Assembly (NCBI GenBank): GCA_026874595.1
Contig: CM049311.1
Coordinates: forward strand, 16,763,676-16,827,675
DNA from: Sipunculus nudus
Lineage: Eukaryota > Annelida > Sipuncula > Golfingiida > Sipunculidae
Direction: 5' to 3'
DNA: 64,000 bases
Shown: piece after piece, positions 1 to 13,220 of the stretch
Numbering within the stretch: the first letter of the stretch is position 1
How the letters are laid out: each line of letters begins with the position of its first letter
Position numbers and translations under genes: made by a program
The notes under the pieces: generated by a model
Database searches by the model: none
Seen by the model: the letters and a program-made list of their open reading frames with translations, nothing else
Told to the model about the DNA's origin: nothing

Positions 1-700
1 ATATCACGTACTATTACTATTACCACATTTTACCATCTGTTATTATTACTGGGGTATCAATTACTCTTACTATTACCTATATACATGTGGGATGCTTCTA
101 CACCTCGCACAGCCAACAGTGCTAAACCAGCACTATCATCACTTGTGTAAACTAAAATTAAAATATATTGTAGGTGATATATGACCTAGTTTTATTAACA
201 TTTTCTTATACAAAGTCTGTCATCGACAGAAGGCTTATTATAATGCTTGACACCTTAATTATTTAAACATATTTAATGCTGTTCATTTTCATTTTGTAAC
301 CTTAACGATCAATATTTTCATTACAAATGTTACTTTATATTCTAATTAACAATGTATAAAGAACAAGACAATGCAATTTCCTTGCAAGGGATTAATTCAA
401 TTTTAACCTTATAAATCAGTCTTATCATGCATTTTAAAAGTGAAGCATTTATTTTACCATACCAATACTACATAAAATATAGCACAGACACATCCTTCCT
501 CACATATTCATAAGCATAACTTATTGTAATGTTACAGAATGAAATTTCAGGTTCTATGGTTATCTTGTCATCTTCACAGTATTTCCACTGGATTTTCCAA
601 CAAAGTTTTACAAATTATGAAATTACTGAGAGGAATGCAGGTTAATATTCAACCAATTGAAACTATTCTATTTGGAAACATACCAAACATTGATAACTAT
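1..700. other. AT-rich sequence, no gene seen
   Basis: AT-rich sequence with scattered stops in all frames. A 68-codon frame at 539-745 has no recognisable motif or splice context and runs into the following minisatellite. Nothing else is identifiable. Confidence 0.6.
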
Positions 701-1215
701 AACTATGTTCTTAGAGGCCTCCGAGAGTCAGTGGTTGCGAGCTAGAGAACATATAAAGTAATATTATGAAGGTCTTACTGTTTTGAGAGGCCTCTGACAG
801 TTCCAACAGTCACCAACAGTAAGCATATCATCTGGTAGTATGAAGGTGTTACTGTCCTGAGAAGCCTCAAACAGTTCTGACAGTCACTGACAGTGAGCAT
901 ATAATGTAGCAATATGAAGGTGTTACTGTTCTGTGAGATCTCCTACAGCTCTGACAGTCACCAACAGTGATCATATAAACTAGCAATATGAAGGTCTTAC
1001 TGCTCTGATAGGCCGCCGACAGTTCCTGCAGGAAGCATATCCTCTGGTAGTATAAAGGTCTAAATGTTCTAAGAAACCCCCCCCCCCCCGACAGCTTTGA
1101 CATTCAATGACAGTACAGACATAACAGTGTGTATGAAGGTCCTACTTTTCTGACAGGCATCAATAGTTCCAACAGTCACCAAAAATAAGCATATGGCCTA
1201 GTAGTACACTTCATT
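701..1215. repeat. Degenerate 74-bp minisatellite, about 6 units
   Basis: The block ATGAAGGT(C/G)(T/T)TACTG recurs at 766, 840, 914 and 988, each exactly 74 bp apart. It continues in weaker form at 1052 and 1133. Each unit also carries ACAGTCACCAACAGT and GAGGCCTC-type segments. Units are diverged by substitutions and small indels, and a 13-C run (1077-1089) sits inside the fifth unit. No protein reading is supported. The period equals the basic period of the large array at 2.5-10.2 kb, but I cannot align the two units convincingly. Confidence 0.8.
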
Positions 1216-2519
1216 TTGTCAATAAATGCATATTTTAGCTTTATGAGTATGTTTACCTGTAACCAAGCATCAGTCAGTGTATTTCAATTAAAAGACCTAA
1301 CCATGAGTATCAGTATCAACAGATTAGGAAAAAGAAACTAGCATTACTGTATTTACTTTTGTATAAGACACCCCATGTATCAGACGACCCCCCCCCCCCC
1401 ATTTTGAACCTCAAGTTTTGATACAAATTATTTTTCAGCATCTTGGCTTTGCAAGCTACTAAGGATCACTATGTCAGCATAATGATCACTTTGAAACCGA
1501 TAACTGAGATGGGATTTTATAATATTTGATTCTTAAAATGGTCAGTGGTATATATTTTTTAAAGATTCTACAAGTGAAAACAGGAAAGTTATATAGAAAT
1601 TTTAAGGTATGGAACAGACCAAAACAGAATTTATCAACATATAAAAAAATGTGTATTTACAACAATTCAAATGAATATCATAAGAGACAGCAGAGGGTCA
1701 ATTTTAGGGCCCAAATTTGGGTAATAAATTATTTTTGGCAAATGTCCATGAGGTGGCACCCACTAAAAATTAGCATGGAAGTTTCATCATACCATGCAGG
1801 TAGGATAACAGGACCCTTTTAATAACCATTTTCCTCTTAGAACAGTCGTAGAATGGAATAACTTGGGATAAAATGTGGTTGAAGCCCTATCTTAACCACT
1901 CTCAAATTATCATGTAATCAATATTAATATTAGTATGATACTTATTAAATGAGTGGTGCACCCTCATCAAACTCTTAATTCTGTATACTTGGGACTGCTT
2001 GTATTCCTACCAGTCTTTAATTCAACTAAGCTGAATGACTTGTTCTGCAGCACAGCGAAACTTGAGCCTCTACTTTAATTGCAGTATTTTACCCACACCA
2101 TGCTGACATACTAACATGGTTTGTGAATCAGTTCATGGTCCACATTACTTCATTACCAGGTTGTTTTCTAAATGGTAGCTTCAAAGCCTTCATATATCAC
2201 CCAGTCAAAATTACTCGCCTGAGGCTATATGCATGGCATCAGGCATGCACACTACGGTTTGCATGATATCCTGCATAGTTTGTACTATTTACCTGATACT
2301 GTGCGTATTATTACCTATGTACACAAAATATTGTGTATATTGCTCCTTTTACACATATACTTTCGTTCAGACAGAAGGCTACATGCATGATTTTGATCAG
2401 AACTGTGCAAAAAACATGGTGGTCAGAAGTGAGAACACATATATTCTTTTTCAATAAAGTTATAAATCAACAGCAAAATCAACATAGTTATCTCATAATT
2501 CTACATAGCCTCTGAGCAA
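1216..2519. other. Unique AT-rich spacer with a 13-C tract
   Basis: No gene is supported. A poly-C run lies at 1388-1400. Open frames at 1526-1822 (98 codons) and 2233-2457 show no recognisable domain and have AT-rich random composition. Confidence 0.5.
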
Positions 2520-2911
2520 CAGTGTTTCAGTGAGAGGCATATTTTACTCTGACAGTGTGCTCATCTTGTATTTCAAGGGTTAGGGTTTCACCAATATCTA
2601 TTTAACAGCCACATTTTACTGTGATACAGTACGATCATCTTGTAATTCAAAGGATAGGGTATCAACTATATCTATGTGACAGGCACAGTTTACTGTGACA
2701 CAGTGTGATCATGTTGTATTTCAAGAGCTAGGGGTTTACCCATGTGTGATAATCACACATCACTGTCACACTGTATGTTCATCTTGTATTTCAAGGATAA
2801 GGGTTTTACCAATATCTATATAACAGGCACATTGTACAGTGACACAGTTTGCTCATCTTGTATTTTAAGGGTTAGGGTTTCACCCATATCTATGTGAAAG
2901 GCACATTTCAA

Positions 2912-3005
2912 AGTGATACTCATTCACTTTGATTCAGCCTTTTGAAATCAGTTCGGCAAAAGCCAAACAAAAGGCCTATTGGCCAGCAAACATACTATTG
3001 TGACT
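2912..3005. repeat. Non-unit insert in the minisatellite, copy 1 of 4
   Basis: About 90 bp unlike the 74-bp unit, running from GATACTCATTCACTTTGATT through TTTTGAAATCAGTTCGG to GGCCTATTGGCCAGCAA. Near-identical copies occur at about 5472-5558, 6524-6612 and 7657-7742. It contains the palindrome GGCC-TATT-GGCC. The shared insert marks ancestral duplication of large blocks of the array. Confidence 0.85.
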
Positions 3006-5471
3006 AGTGTGTTCATCATGTATTTCAAGGGTTAGGCTTTTATCCATATCTATATGACAGCCACATTGTATTGTGAAACGGTAAGCTCATCTTGTATTTC
3101 AAGGGTTAGGGTTTCACCCATATCTATTTGACAGCCATATTTTAATATTGTGACACAGTATGCTCATTTTGTATTTCAAGGGTTACAATTTCAGCCATAT
3201 CTATGTGACAGGCACATTGTACAGTGACACAGTGTGCTCATCTTGTATTTGAAGGGTTAGGGTTTCACCTATATCTATATGACAGCCATATTTTTAATAT
3301 TGTGATACAGTATGCTCATCTTGTATTTCAAAGGTTAAGGTTACACCCATATCTATGTGACAGGCACATTGTACAGTGACTAAGTGTTTGCATCTTGTAT
3401 TTTAAGGGTTAGGGTTTCACTCATATCTATATGACAGGCACATTGTACAGTGACAGTGTGCTCATCTTGTATTTCAAGGGTTAGGGTTTCACCTATATCT
3501 ATATGACAGCCATTATTTTAATATTGTGACACAGTATGCACATCTTGTATTTCAAAGGTTACAATTCTAGCCATATCTATGTGACAGGCACATTGTACAG
3601 TGACACAGTGTGCTCATCTTGTATTTCAAGGGTTAGGGTTTACCCATATCTATGTGACAGGCACATGGTACAGTGACACAGTGTGCTCATCTTGTATTTC
3701 AAGAGTTAGGGTTTACCCATATCTATGTGACAGGCACATTGTACAGTGACCCTGTGTGCTCATCTTGTATTTCAAGGGTTAGGGTTTCACTCATCTAAGT
3801 GACAGGCACATGGTACAGTGACACAGTATGCACATCTTGTATTTCAAGGGTTACAATTTCAGCCATATCTATGTGACAGGCACATTGTACAGTGACACAG
3901 TGTGCTCATCTTGTATTTCAAGGGTTAGGGTTTACCCATATCTATGTGACAGGCACATGGTACAGTGACACGGTGTGCTCATTTTGTATTTCAAGGGTTA
4001 GGGTTTCACCCATATCTATATGACAGCCATATTTTTAATATTGTGACACAGTGTACTCATCTTGTATTTCAAGGGTTAAGGTTTTACCTATATCTTTATA
4101 ACAGCTGTATTTTTAATATTGTGACACAGCATGCTCATCTTGTATTTCAAGGGTTACAATTTCAGCCATATCTATGTAACAGGCACATTGTACAGTGACA
4201 CTGTGTTCATCTTGTATTTTAGGGTTAGTGTTTTATCCATATCTATGTGACAGCCACATTGTATTGTGAAACGGTAAGCTCATCTTGTATTTCAAGGGTT
4301 AGGGTTTCACCCATATCACCCATATCTATATGACAGCCATATTTTTAATATTGTGACACAGTGTACTCATCTTGAATTTCAAGGGTTACAATTTCAGCCA
4401 CATCTATGTAACAGGCACATTGTACAGTGACACTGTGCTCATCTTGTATCTTAGGGTTAGGGTTTTATCCATATCTATGTGACAGCCACATTGTATTGTG
4501 AAACGGTAAGCTCATCTTGTATTTCAAGGGTTAGGGTTTCACCTGTATCTATTTGACAGCCATATTTTAATATTGTGACACAGTATGCCGATCTTGTATT
4601 TCAAGGGTTAGGGTTTCACTCATATCTATGTGACAGTCACATTGTACAGTGACACAGTGTGCTCATCTTGTATTTCAAGGGTTAGGGTTTCACCTATATC
4701 TATATGACAGCCATATTTTTAATATTGTGATACAGTATGCTCATCTTGTATTTCAAGGGTTAAGGTTTACACCGATATCTATGTGACAGGCACATGGTAC
4801 AGTGACACAGTGTGCTCATCTTGTATTTCATGGGTAGGGTTTCACTCATATCTATGTAACAGGCACATTCTACAGTGAAACAGTGTGCTCATCTTGTATT
4901 TCAAGGGTTAGGGTTTCACTAATATCTATGTGACAGGCACATTGTACAGTGAAACAGTGTGCTCATCTTGCATTTCAAGGGTTAGGGTTTCACTCATATC
5001 TATGTGACAGGCACACTGTACAGTGACACAGGGTGCTCATCTTGTATTTCAAGGGTAGGGTTTCACTCATATCTATGTGACAGGCACATTGTACAGTGAC
5101 ACAGTGTGCTCATCTTGTATTTCAAGGGTTAGGGTTTCCCCATATCTATGTGACAGGCACATGGTACAGTGACACAGTGTGCTCATTTTGTATTTCAAGG
5201 GTTAGGGTTTTACCCATATCTATATGACAGCCATATTTTTAATATTGTGACACAGTGTGCTCATCTTGTATTAAAGGGTTAATGTTTTACCTATATCTTA
5301 ATGACAGCTGTATTTTTAATATTGTGACACAGCATGCTCATCTTGTATTTCAAGGGTTACAATTTCAGCCATATCTATGTAACAGGCACATTGTACAGTG
5401 ACACAGTGTGCTCATCTTGTATTTTAGGGGTTAGGGTTTCACCCATATCTATGTGAAAGACACATTTCACA

Positions 5472-5558
5472 GTGATACTCATTCACTTTGATTCAGCCTT
5501 TTGAAATCAGTTCAGCAAAAGCTAAAGGCCTATTGGCCAGCAATATACTATTGTGACT
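5472..5558. repeat. Non-unit insert, copy 2 of 4
   Basis: Same sequence as at 2912-3005 with a small deletion in the AAAAGCCAAACAAAAGG segment. Flanked on both sides by 74-bp units. Confidence 0.85.
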
Positions 5559-6219
5559 AGTGTGTTCATCTTGTATTTCAAGGGTTAGGGTTTTATCCAT
5601 ATCTATATGACAGCCACATTGTATTGTGAAACGGTAAGTTCATCTTGTATTTCAAGGGTTAGGGTTTCACCTATATCTATATGACAGCCATATTTTTAAT
5701 ATTGTGACACAGTGTACTCATCTTGTATTTCAAGGGTTAAGGTTTTACCTATATCTTTATGACAGCTGTATTTTTAATATTGTGACACAGCATGCTCATC
5801 TTGTATTTCAAGGGTTAGGGTTTCCCCCTTATCTATGTGACAGGCACATGGTACAATGACACAGTGTGCTCATCTTGTATTTCAAGGGTTAGGGTTTCAC
5901 ACATATCTGTGTGACAGGAACATTGTACAGTGACACAGTGTGCTCATCTTGTATTTCAAGGGTTAGGGTTTACCCATATCTATGTGACAGGCACATGGTA
6001 CAGTGACAGTGTGCTCATTTTTTATTTTAAGTGTTAGGGTTTCACTCATATCTATGTGACAGGCACACTGTACAGTGACACAGTGTGCTCATCTTGTATT
6101 TCAAGGGTAGGGTTTCACTCATATCTATGTGACAGGCACATTGTACAGTGACACAGTGTGCTCATCTTGTATTTCAAGGGTTAGGGTTTACCCGTATTAT
6201 GTGACAGGCACATAGTACA

Positions 6220-7352
6220 GTGACACAGTGTGCTTATTTTGTATTTCAAGGTTTAGGCTTTCACCCATATGTATATGACAGCCATATTTTTAATATTGTG
6301 ACACAGTGTACTCATCTTGTATTTCAAGGGTTAAGGTTATACCTATATCTGTATGACACCTGTATTTTTAATAATGTGACACAGCATGCTCATCTTGTAT
6401 TTCAAGAGTTACAATTTCAGCCATATCTATGTAACAGGCACATTGTACAGTGACACAGTGTGCTCATCTTGTATTTTACTGGTTAGGGTTTCACCAATAT
6501 CTATGTGAAAGGCACATGTCATAGTGATACTCATTCACTTTGATTCAGCCTTTTGAAATCAGTTCGGAAAAAAGCTAAACAAACGGCCTATTGGCCAGCA
6601 ATATACTATTGTGACTAGTGTGTTCATCTTGTATTTCAAGGGTTAGGGTTTTATCCATATCTATATGACAGCCACATTGTATTGTGAAACGGTAAGCTCA
6701 TCTTGTATTTCAAGGGTTAGGGTTTAACCTATATCTATATGACAGCCATATTTTTAATATTGTGACACAGTGTGCTCATATTGTATTTCAAGGGTTAGGG
6801 TTTCACCTATATCTATGTGACAGGCACACTGTACATTGACACAGTGTGCTCATCTAGTAATTGAAGGGTTAGGGTTTCACCTATATCTATATGACAGGCA
6901 TATTTTTAATATTGTGACACAGTATGCACATCTTGTTTTTCAAGGATTACAATTTCAGCCATATCTATGTGACAGTCACATTGTACAGTGACACAGTGTG
7001 CTCATCTTGTATTTTAAGGGTTAGGGTTTTATCCATATCTATATGACAGCCATATTGTACAGTGACACAGTGTGCTCATCTTGTATTTCAAGGGTTAGGG
7101 TTTACCCATATCTATGTGACAGGCACATGGTACAGTGACAGTGTGCTCATTTTATATTTTAAGGGTTGGGGTTTCACTCATATCTATGTGACAGGCACAC
7201 TGTACAGTGACACAGTGTGCTCATCTTGTATTTCAAGGGTAGGGTTTCACTCATATCTATGTGACAGGCACATTCTACAGTGACACAGTGTGCTCATCTT
7301 GTATTTCAAGGGTTAGGGTTTACCCGTATCTATGTGACAGGCACATGGTACA
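6220..7352. repeat. Higher-order unit of about 1133 bp, followed by its duplicate
   Basis: Sequence features at 6220-6453 and at the 6524 insert recur at 7353-7586 and at the 7657 insert, a constant offset of 1133 bp, with very few differences. This is a higher-order duplication containing about 15 basic units plus one non-unit insert. Confidence 0.8.
6524..6612. repeat. Non-unit insert, copy 3 of 4
   Basis: Same insert as at 2912, carrying the variant TTCGGAAAAAAGC shared with copy 4. This groups copies 3 and 4 as the most recent duplicates. Confidence 0.85.
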
Positions 7353-7656
7353 GTGACACAGTGTGCTTATTTTGTATTTCAAGGGTTAGGCTTTCACCCA
7401 TATGTATATGACAGCCATATTTTTAATATTGTGACACAGTGTACTCATCTTGTATTTCAAGGGTTAAGGTTATACCTATATCTTTATGACAGCTGTATTT
7501 TTAATATTGTGACACAGCATGCTCATCTTGTATTTCAAGGGTTACAATTTCAGCCATATCTATGTAACAGGCACATTGTACAGTGACACAGTGTGCTCAT
7601 CTTGTATTTTACTGGTTAGGGTTTCACCCATATCTATGTGAAAGGCCAATTTCACA

Positions 7657-7742
7657 GTGATACTCATTCACTTTGATTCAGCCTTTTGAAATCAGTTCGG
7701 AAAAAAGCTTAACAAACGGCCTATTGGCCAGCAATATACTAT
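7657..7742. repeat. Non-unit insert, copy 4 of 4
   Basis: Nearly identical to copy 3 (shared TTCGGAAAAAAGC variant), 1133 bp downstream of it. Confidence 0.85.
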
Positions 7743-8495
7743 TGTGACTAGTGTGTTCATTTTGTATTTCAAGGGTTAGGGTTTTATCCATATCTATATG
7801 ACAGCCACATTGTATTGTGAAACGGTAAGCTCATCTTGTATTTCATGGGTAGGGTTTCACCTATATCTATATGACAGCCATATTTTTAATATTGTGACAC
7901 AGTGTGCTAATATTGTATTTCAAGGGTTAGGGTTTCACCTATATCTATGTGACAGGCACACTGTACATTGACACAGTGTGCTCATCTAGTATTTGAAGGG
8001 TTAGGGTTTCACCTATATCTATATGACAGGCATATTTTTAATATTGTGACACAGTATGCACATCTTGTTTTTCAAGGATTACAATTTCAGCCATTTCTAT
8101 GTGACAGTCACATTGTACAGTGACACAGTGTGCTCATCTTGTATTTCAAGGGTTAGGGTTTACCAATATCTATGTTACAGGCACATGGTACAGTGACACA
8201 GTGTGCTCATTTTGTATTCAAGGGTTAGGGTTTCACCCATATCTATATGACAGCCACATTTATAATATTGTGACACAGTGTACTCATCTTGTATATCACG
8301 GGTTAAGGTTTTATCTATATCTTTATGACAGCTGTATTTTTAATATTGTGACACAGCATGCTCATCTTGTATTTCAAGGGTAAGGGTTTCACCCTTATCT
8401 ATGTGACAGGCACATGGTACAGTGACACAGTGTGCTCATCTTGTATTTCAAGGGTTAGGGTTTCACTCATATCTATGTGACAGGAACATTGTACA

Positions 8496-9693
8496 GTGAC
8501 ACAGTGTGCTCATCTTGTATTTCAAGGGTTAGGGTTTCACCTATATCTATATGTCAGCCATATTTTTAATATTGTGACACAGTGTACTCATCTTGTATTT
8601 CAAGGGTTAAGGTTTTACCTATATCTTTATGACAGCTGTATTTTTAATATTGTGACACAGCATGCTCATCTTGTATTTCAAGGGTTAGGGTTTCACCTAT
8701 ATTTATGTGACAGGCACATTGTACAGTGACACAGTGTGCTCATTGTGTAGTAAAAGGGTTAGGGTTTCACCTATACCTATATTACAGGCACATTGTACAG
8801 TGACACAGTGTGCTCATCTTGTATTTCAAGGGTTAGGGTTTCACCCATATATATGGGACAGGCACATTGTACAGTGACACACTGTGCTCATAATGTATTT
8901 CAAGGGTTAGGGTTTCACCCATACCTATGAGACAGGCACATTTAACAGTGACCAATTTGCTCATCTTGTATTTCAAGGGTTAGGGTTTCACCCATATCTA
9001 TGGGACAGGCACATTGTACAGTGACACAGTATGCTCATCTTGTATTTCAAGGGTTAGGGTTTCACTCATATCTATGTGACAGGAACATTGTACAGTGACA
9101 CAGTGTGCTCATCTTGTATTTCAAGGGTTAGGGTTTCACCTATATCTATATGTCAGCCATATTTTTAATATTGTGACACAGTGTACTCATCTTGTATTTC
9201 AAGGGTTAAGGTTTTACCTATATCTTTATGACAGCTGTATTTTTAATACTGTGACACAGCATGCTCATCTTGTATTTCAGGGGTTAGGGTTTCACCTATA
9301 TTTATGTGACAGGCACATTGTACAGTGACACAGTGTGCTCATTGTGTAGTAAAAGGGTTAGGGTTTCACCTATACCTATATTACAGGCACATTGTACAGT
9401 GACACAGTGTGCTCATCTTGTATTTCAAGGGTTAGGGTTTCACCCATATATATGGGACAGGCACATTGTACAGTGACACACTGTGCTCATAATGTATTTC
9501 AAGGGTTAGGGTTTCACCCATACCTATGAGACAGGCACATTTAACAGTGACCAATTTGCTCATCTTGTATTTCAAGGGTTAGGGTTTCACCCATATCTAT
9601 GGGACAGGCACATTGTACAGTGACACAGTATGCTCATCTTGTATTTCAAGGGTTAGGGTTTCACCCATATCTATGGGACAGGCACATTGTACA
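8496..9693. repeat. Tandem duplication of a 599-bp higher-order block
   Basis: 8496-9094 and 9095-9693 are almost identical, including the diagnostic CTCATTGTGTAGTAAAAGGG variant unit and the ACACACTGTGCTCATAATG variant unit. They represent a second, independent higher-order amplification of eight basic units. Confidence 0.85.
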
Positions 9694-10205
9694 GTGACAC
9701 AGTATGCTCATCTTGTATTTCAAGGGTTAGGGTTTCACCCATATCTATGGGACAGGCACATTGTACAGTGACACACTGTGCTCATAATGTATTTCAAGGG
9801 TAAGGGTTTCACCCATATCTATGTGACAGGCACATTGTACAGTGACACAGTATGCTCATCTTGTATTTCAAGGGTTAGGGTTTCAATTATATCTATGGGA
9901 CAGGCACATTGTAGAGTGACACAGTGTGCTCATAATGGATTTCAAGGGTTAGGCTTTCACCCATACCTATGAGACAGGTACATTTAACAGTGACCAATTT
10001 GCTCATCTTGTATTTCAAGGGTTAGGGTTCCACCTTTATCTATATGACAGCCACATTGTATTGTGACACACCATGTTCATCTTGTATTTCACGAGTTAGG
10101 GTTTCACTCTTATCTCTGTGACAAGCACATTTTACTTTGACAATGTGTGCACAGGTTGTAATTCAAGGGTTAGGCTTTCATCTGTATATATGTGACAGGC
10201 TAGAG

Positions 10206-11990
10206 GACAAAAATGGCGGGGTAAGGGTGGATGAGGGGGCTTTCTGGCATGACATCTCACCTTTATGGGTTCTGAAAGGGAGCTTTTTTCAAGCAAGGTA
10301 CTTATTCTGTGACCCAGCAAAGATGTTTCAGACAAGTTCAAGTAATTGCCCAAAAGGGTTAAATAGGCATTGGTAACATAGCACAGTATTTCCATAGATC
10401 CTGTTATGATCATGAGAAATTACCATTTTGACCATTTTCTAATGTTATAACCTAAGAAACACTGAACTAACTATCAATTAGGCTACAAATAATGAATTCA
10501 CACAAAGAATACATGATGTGAACTCATGAACCCAAACTGAAACTCTATCTCTATGGTAAAGATTCATTTGGTAACCTTTGTGAGCAAGGTTTTGTATTAA
10601 TAAGGTCAAAATTAAACAAATATGTTGAGGGGGTTTATCAGTGCTAAGTTAAAACAGAATTTTACTTGCTCATGTCAGGTGCTGTTAAAAGTATACTGAA
10701 AAGCTGACAATCGGTAAGGTGTATATCATGTGACAGCATACTTGTAGGCCGATGAGGTGTTGTCAGAACTGATGAAAATATTTGCATCTGACTGCAAGCA
10801 CACTGGTTGTAGACTCTCTAATGTCAGAGGGTGCTACATGGTGACTATTGGTTTTGATTACCTAGGGCACTTTACTGACCAGAACAAGCAACAGCCATGA
10901 GATAGCAAAGTACTTGTATATATTCTATAGATTACTGGTCTTTGATGACTAAAAGCGGTAAAATTATATTGCACATGATTGTGCTCATTCAAGCATCAAG
11001 TTTGTTGACCTTGCTGTTGTTAGGGGATATAACAGAGATCAGCCACCCCCCCCCCCCCCCCCAACCCAATAGGATGTAGGGCAACATCATCTTTCATCTT
11101 TGCATATGAACTTACTATCTCAGTTTCAAATTTTATACATTATTATGGTTCTGTGTGTAAATAAACAGTATGTATGTCCAGGTGTGTATGTTAACTATAG
11201 TAAGAAAGCATGAGCAAACAAACGTCTAGTACTGTGCTGTGGCAACAATTCACAAACAAGAAGCTCATTCCCCCTCCTGTATTGGCACATACCATACTAC
11301 GATAAGAAAACACTTTATTTCATGTATATTTAACATGCCTGCAATGCCTGGTATGTAAATAGGCCCCTTTAATGCCTTACATACATTTAACACACATATC
11401 AACAGATAAAATGTACAGAATTTTAAGTGTAGACAGACATTTTCTTTTAATATGATAAGGTGGAGGGAAGGGCTTTTGTCCTCTTTGTGTTTGGGGCCTT
11501 TGTTTGTACATCCCTCCACCACCCCATAATCAAAAGAACTTTAATGTTTTTCACCACCCAAAAAGATTATTTGCATATTTATTCATTGCACTAGGTAATA
11601 ATGGCCACTCATTTGAAATCCAAATAAACCTTTCACTGACTTTGGGTGGTTGACATGATCTTAAGGAATAATTGCCCAACAGAACAAGTAAACCCTATCT
11701 GGCTGCTATTCCTTACCACATGAAATGGCAAAACTTGTAATTAATGATATTTCAACTAGCTTTTGAGTAAATTAAACCAATTCTGAACAAAACTAATTAG
11801 TGTAAAAATAAAAAAAAACACACCTGTGATAACACTGGCATCACACAAATGAAATGTATTCAAATTAAAGCAACTTTTTGAAATTGGGAATTTGAATTGA
11901 ATAAAAATTATTTGAATTGAACTGATATTTTTCTCCAGCACATTAAACTAAATCTGAACTGAAGTTTCATAAAATTTCTTGAATTGTAAT
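10206..11990. other. Unique sequence, no gene seen; 17-C tract
   Basis: Leaves the minisatellite at about 10205. A poly-C run occupies 11046-11062. Open frames on either strand (10132-10413, 11265-11522, 11756-11941) overlap each other or show no motif. No exon pair or domain is supported. Confidence 0.5.
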
Positions 11991-11992
11991 TG

Positions 11993-12030
11993 AAACAAGG
12001 GACCCATGGGTCACTGTGCTCAGCTGAAGA
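11993..12030 (+). mobile_element. Dispersed-repeat terminus (CAAGGGACCCA type)
   Basis: AACAAGGGACCCATGGGTCA followed by CTGTGCTCAGCTGA. The same terminus recurs at 13186-13219 in direct orientation and at 21717-21745 inverted. I read it as the end of a transposon family also seen in dispersed copies elsewhere in this window. The rest of this particular copy cannot be delimited. Confidence 0.55.
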
Positions 12031-13185
12031 TGGCCTTGAAGGTAAAAATCTAAAATAATATCAAATGGAGATAAAATGAAAAGAGGAAGAGGTAATATAG
12101 GCCAAGGTTGGTTTATATGATTGGTTGGTATTGATGACCAAGAAACTGTTGCAAATAATATTTTGTTACCTGACCATGTGTTTCCTTATGTTGAAACTGA
12201 AGCATGTGAGAATTTTGTGAACAAAAGATCTGTACTGTTACCATGATCTGACGCACATTAGTTGGCTTTTTGATAAACTGTTGATATTTCAGTAGTCTAC
12301 ACATTTGTTCCATTGAATCTATTTTTTTAAATATATATTATAAAATAAATATGTATTTTTTATTTTATGAAATGTATACAGTTGAAATATAACTAATTAA
12401 CAACATACATATAGGGCAAACAAAGCCTGATCTCCAATTCTGCTGAGGCAGGAAAATAATGAACAAATGTTTGTATTAGATCCTCATTTTTTTATCACAA
12501 CAATTATTTTTTATTATAAGTTTATATTTCTATACATTTCCAAAATAACATATATCTGAATATAAAAGTTGATTCATAATTCTCAATTGCATCATCATAA
12601 ATCACAATCTTGTCAGATAACACCACATCATGAATATAAGTGTTTATTTATTTTTTACCACAAAAATATATCTTTTAAATCTGCAAAACAATAAATATAT
12701 AAAAATAATACTTGATTTATATTTCACAATTATAAACTGTGTCTTTATTTATCCATAATGTGCTTCATATTTTATAAATTGAAGCATGCTGGTAGGTTTA
12801 ATTATATTTGTTAAAATCATTTAAAAGAAAATTGATTGAAATGCTGCATTAACACAACATGGCATCTTCTGGATTACACCTTGAATTACTTTTTCAAGGA
12901 AAGTTTCTGTATATTGGAGTGGAAACAGCATTATAATTAAGGAGATACAGTGAAAACAATAACAATTACTGCACAACACTTAATTCATGGGTTGGTTTTT
13001 TTTGGGGGGGGGGGGGATTGGGGTGGTGATATGAGAATAACTGTGCACCTATCACAGCAGGGGATCTCCCCAAGTGACTGTAACAAATTAGAAACCCTGG
13101 CATGGCTGGCTTCCAGTGACTTGGAGTGGGACCCTGCATGTGTAATCTATAATCAAAGCAAATGACTACAATAGAGCCTCAAGGA
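12031..13185. other. AT-rich spacer, no gene seen; 13-G tract
   Basis: Very AT-rich between 12320 and 12840, with a G run at 13004-13016 directly following a T run. No supported gene. Confidence 0.5.
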
Positions 13186-13220
13186 ACAAGGGACCCATTG
13201 GTCACATCGCTCAGCTGAAA

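Larger units (their letters stand above)
2520..10205. repeat. 74-78 bp minisatellite array with telomere-like core, about 100 units
   Basis: Continuous tandem array. The consensus unit reads roughly ACAGTGACACAGTGTGCTCA, TCTTGTATTTCAAGGGTTAG, GGTTTCACCCATATCTATGT, GACAGGCACATTGT (74 bp). A second unit type replaces the GGCACATTGTACAGTG segment with GCCATATTTTTAATATTGTG and is about 78 bp. Almost every unit contains GGGTTAGGGTTT, which is one and a half TTAGGG telomere-type repeats. Both ends decay into unique sequence. The many 73-99 codon + strand frames in this region (for example 3965-4198, 6220-6453, 8496-8729) are translations of three 78-bp units, which keep frame because 78 is divisible by three. 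I do not regard them as genes. Confidence 0.95.

Noticed and set aside
3965-9328. Repeated 77-87 codon frames with MTQCAHLVFQGLGF-like periodicity
   Set aside because: They are translations of 78-bp minisatellite units; frame is kept only because 78 is divisible by three, and neighbouring 74-bp units break it.
2520-10205. CRISPR-like array or true telomere
   Set aside because: No repeat/spacer alternation; units are contiguous and TTAGGG occurs once per unit rather than in tandem.
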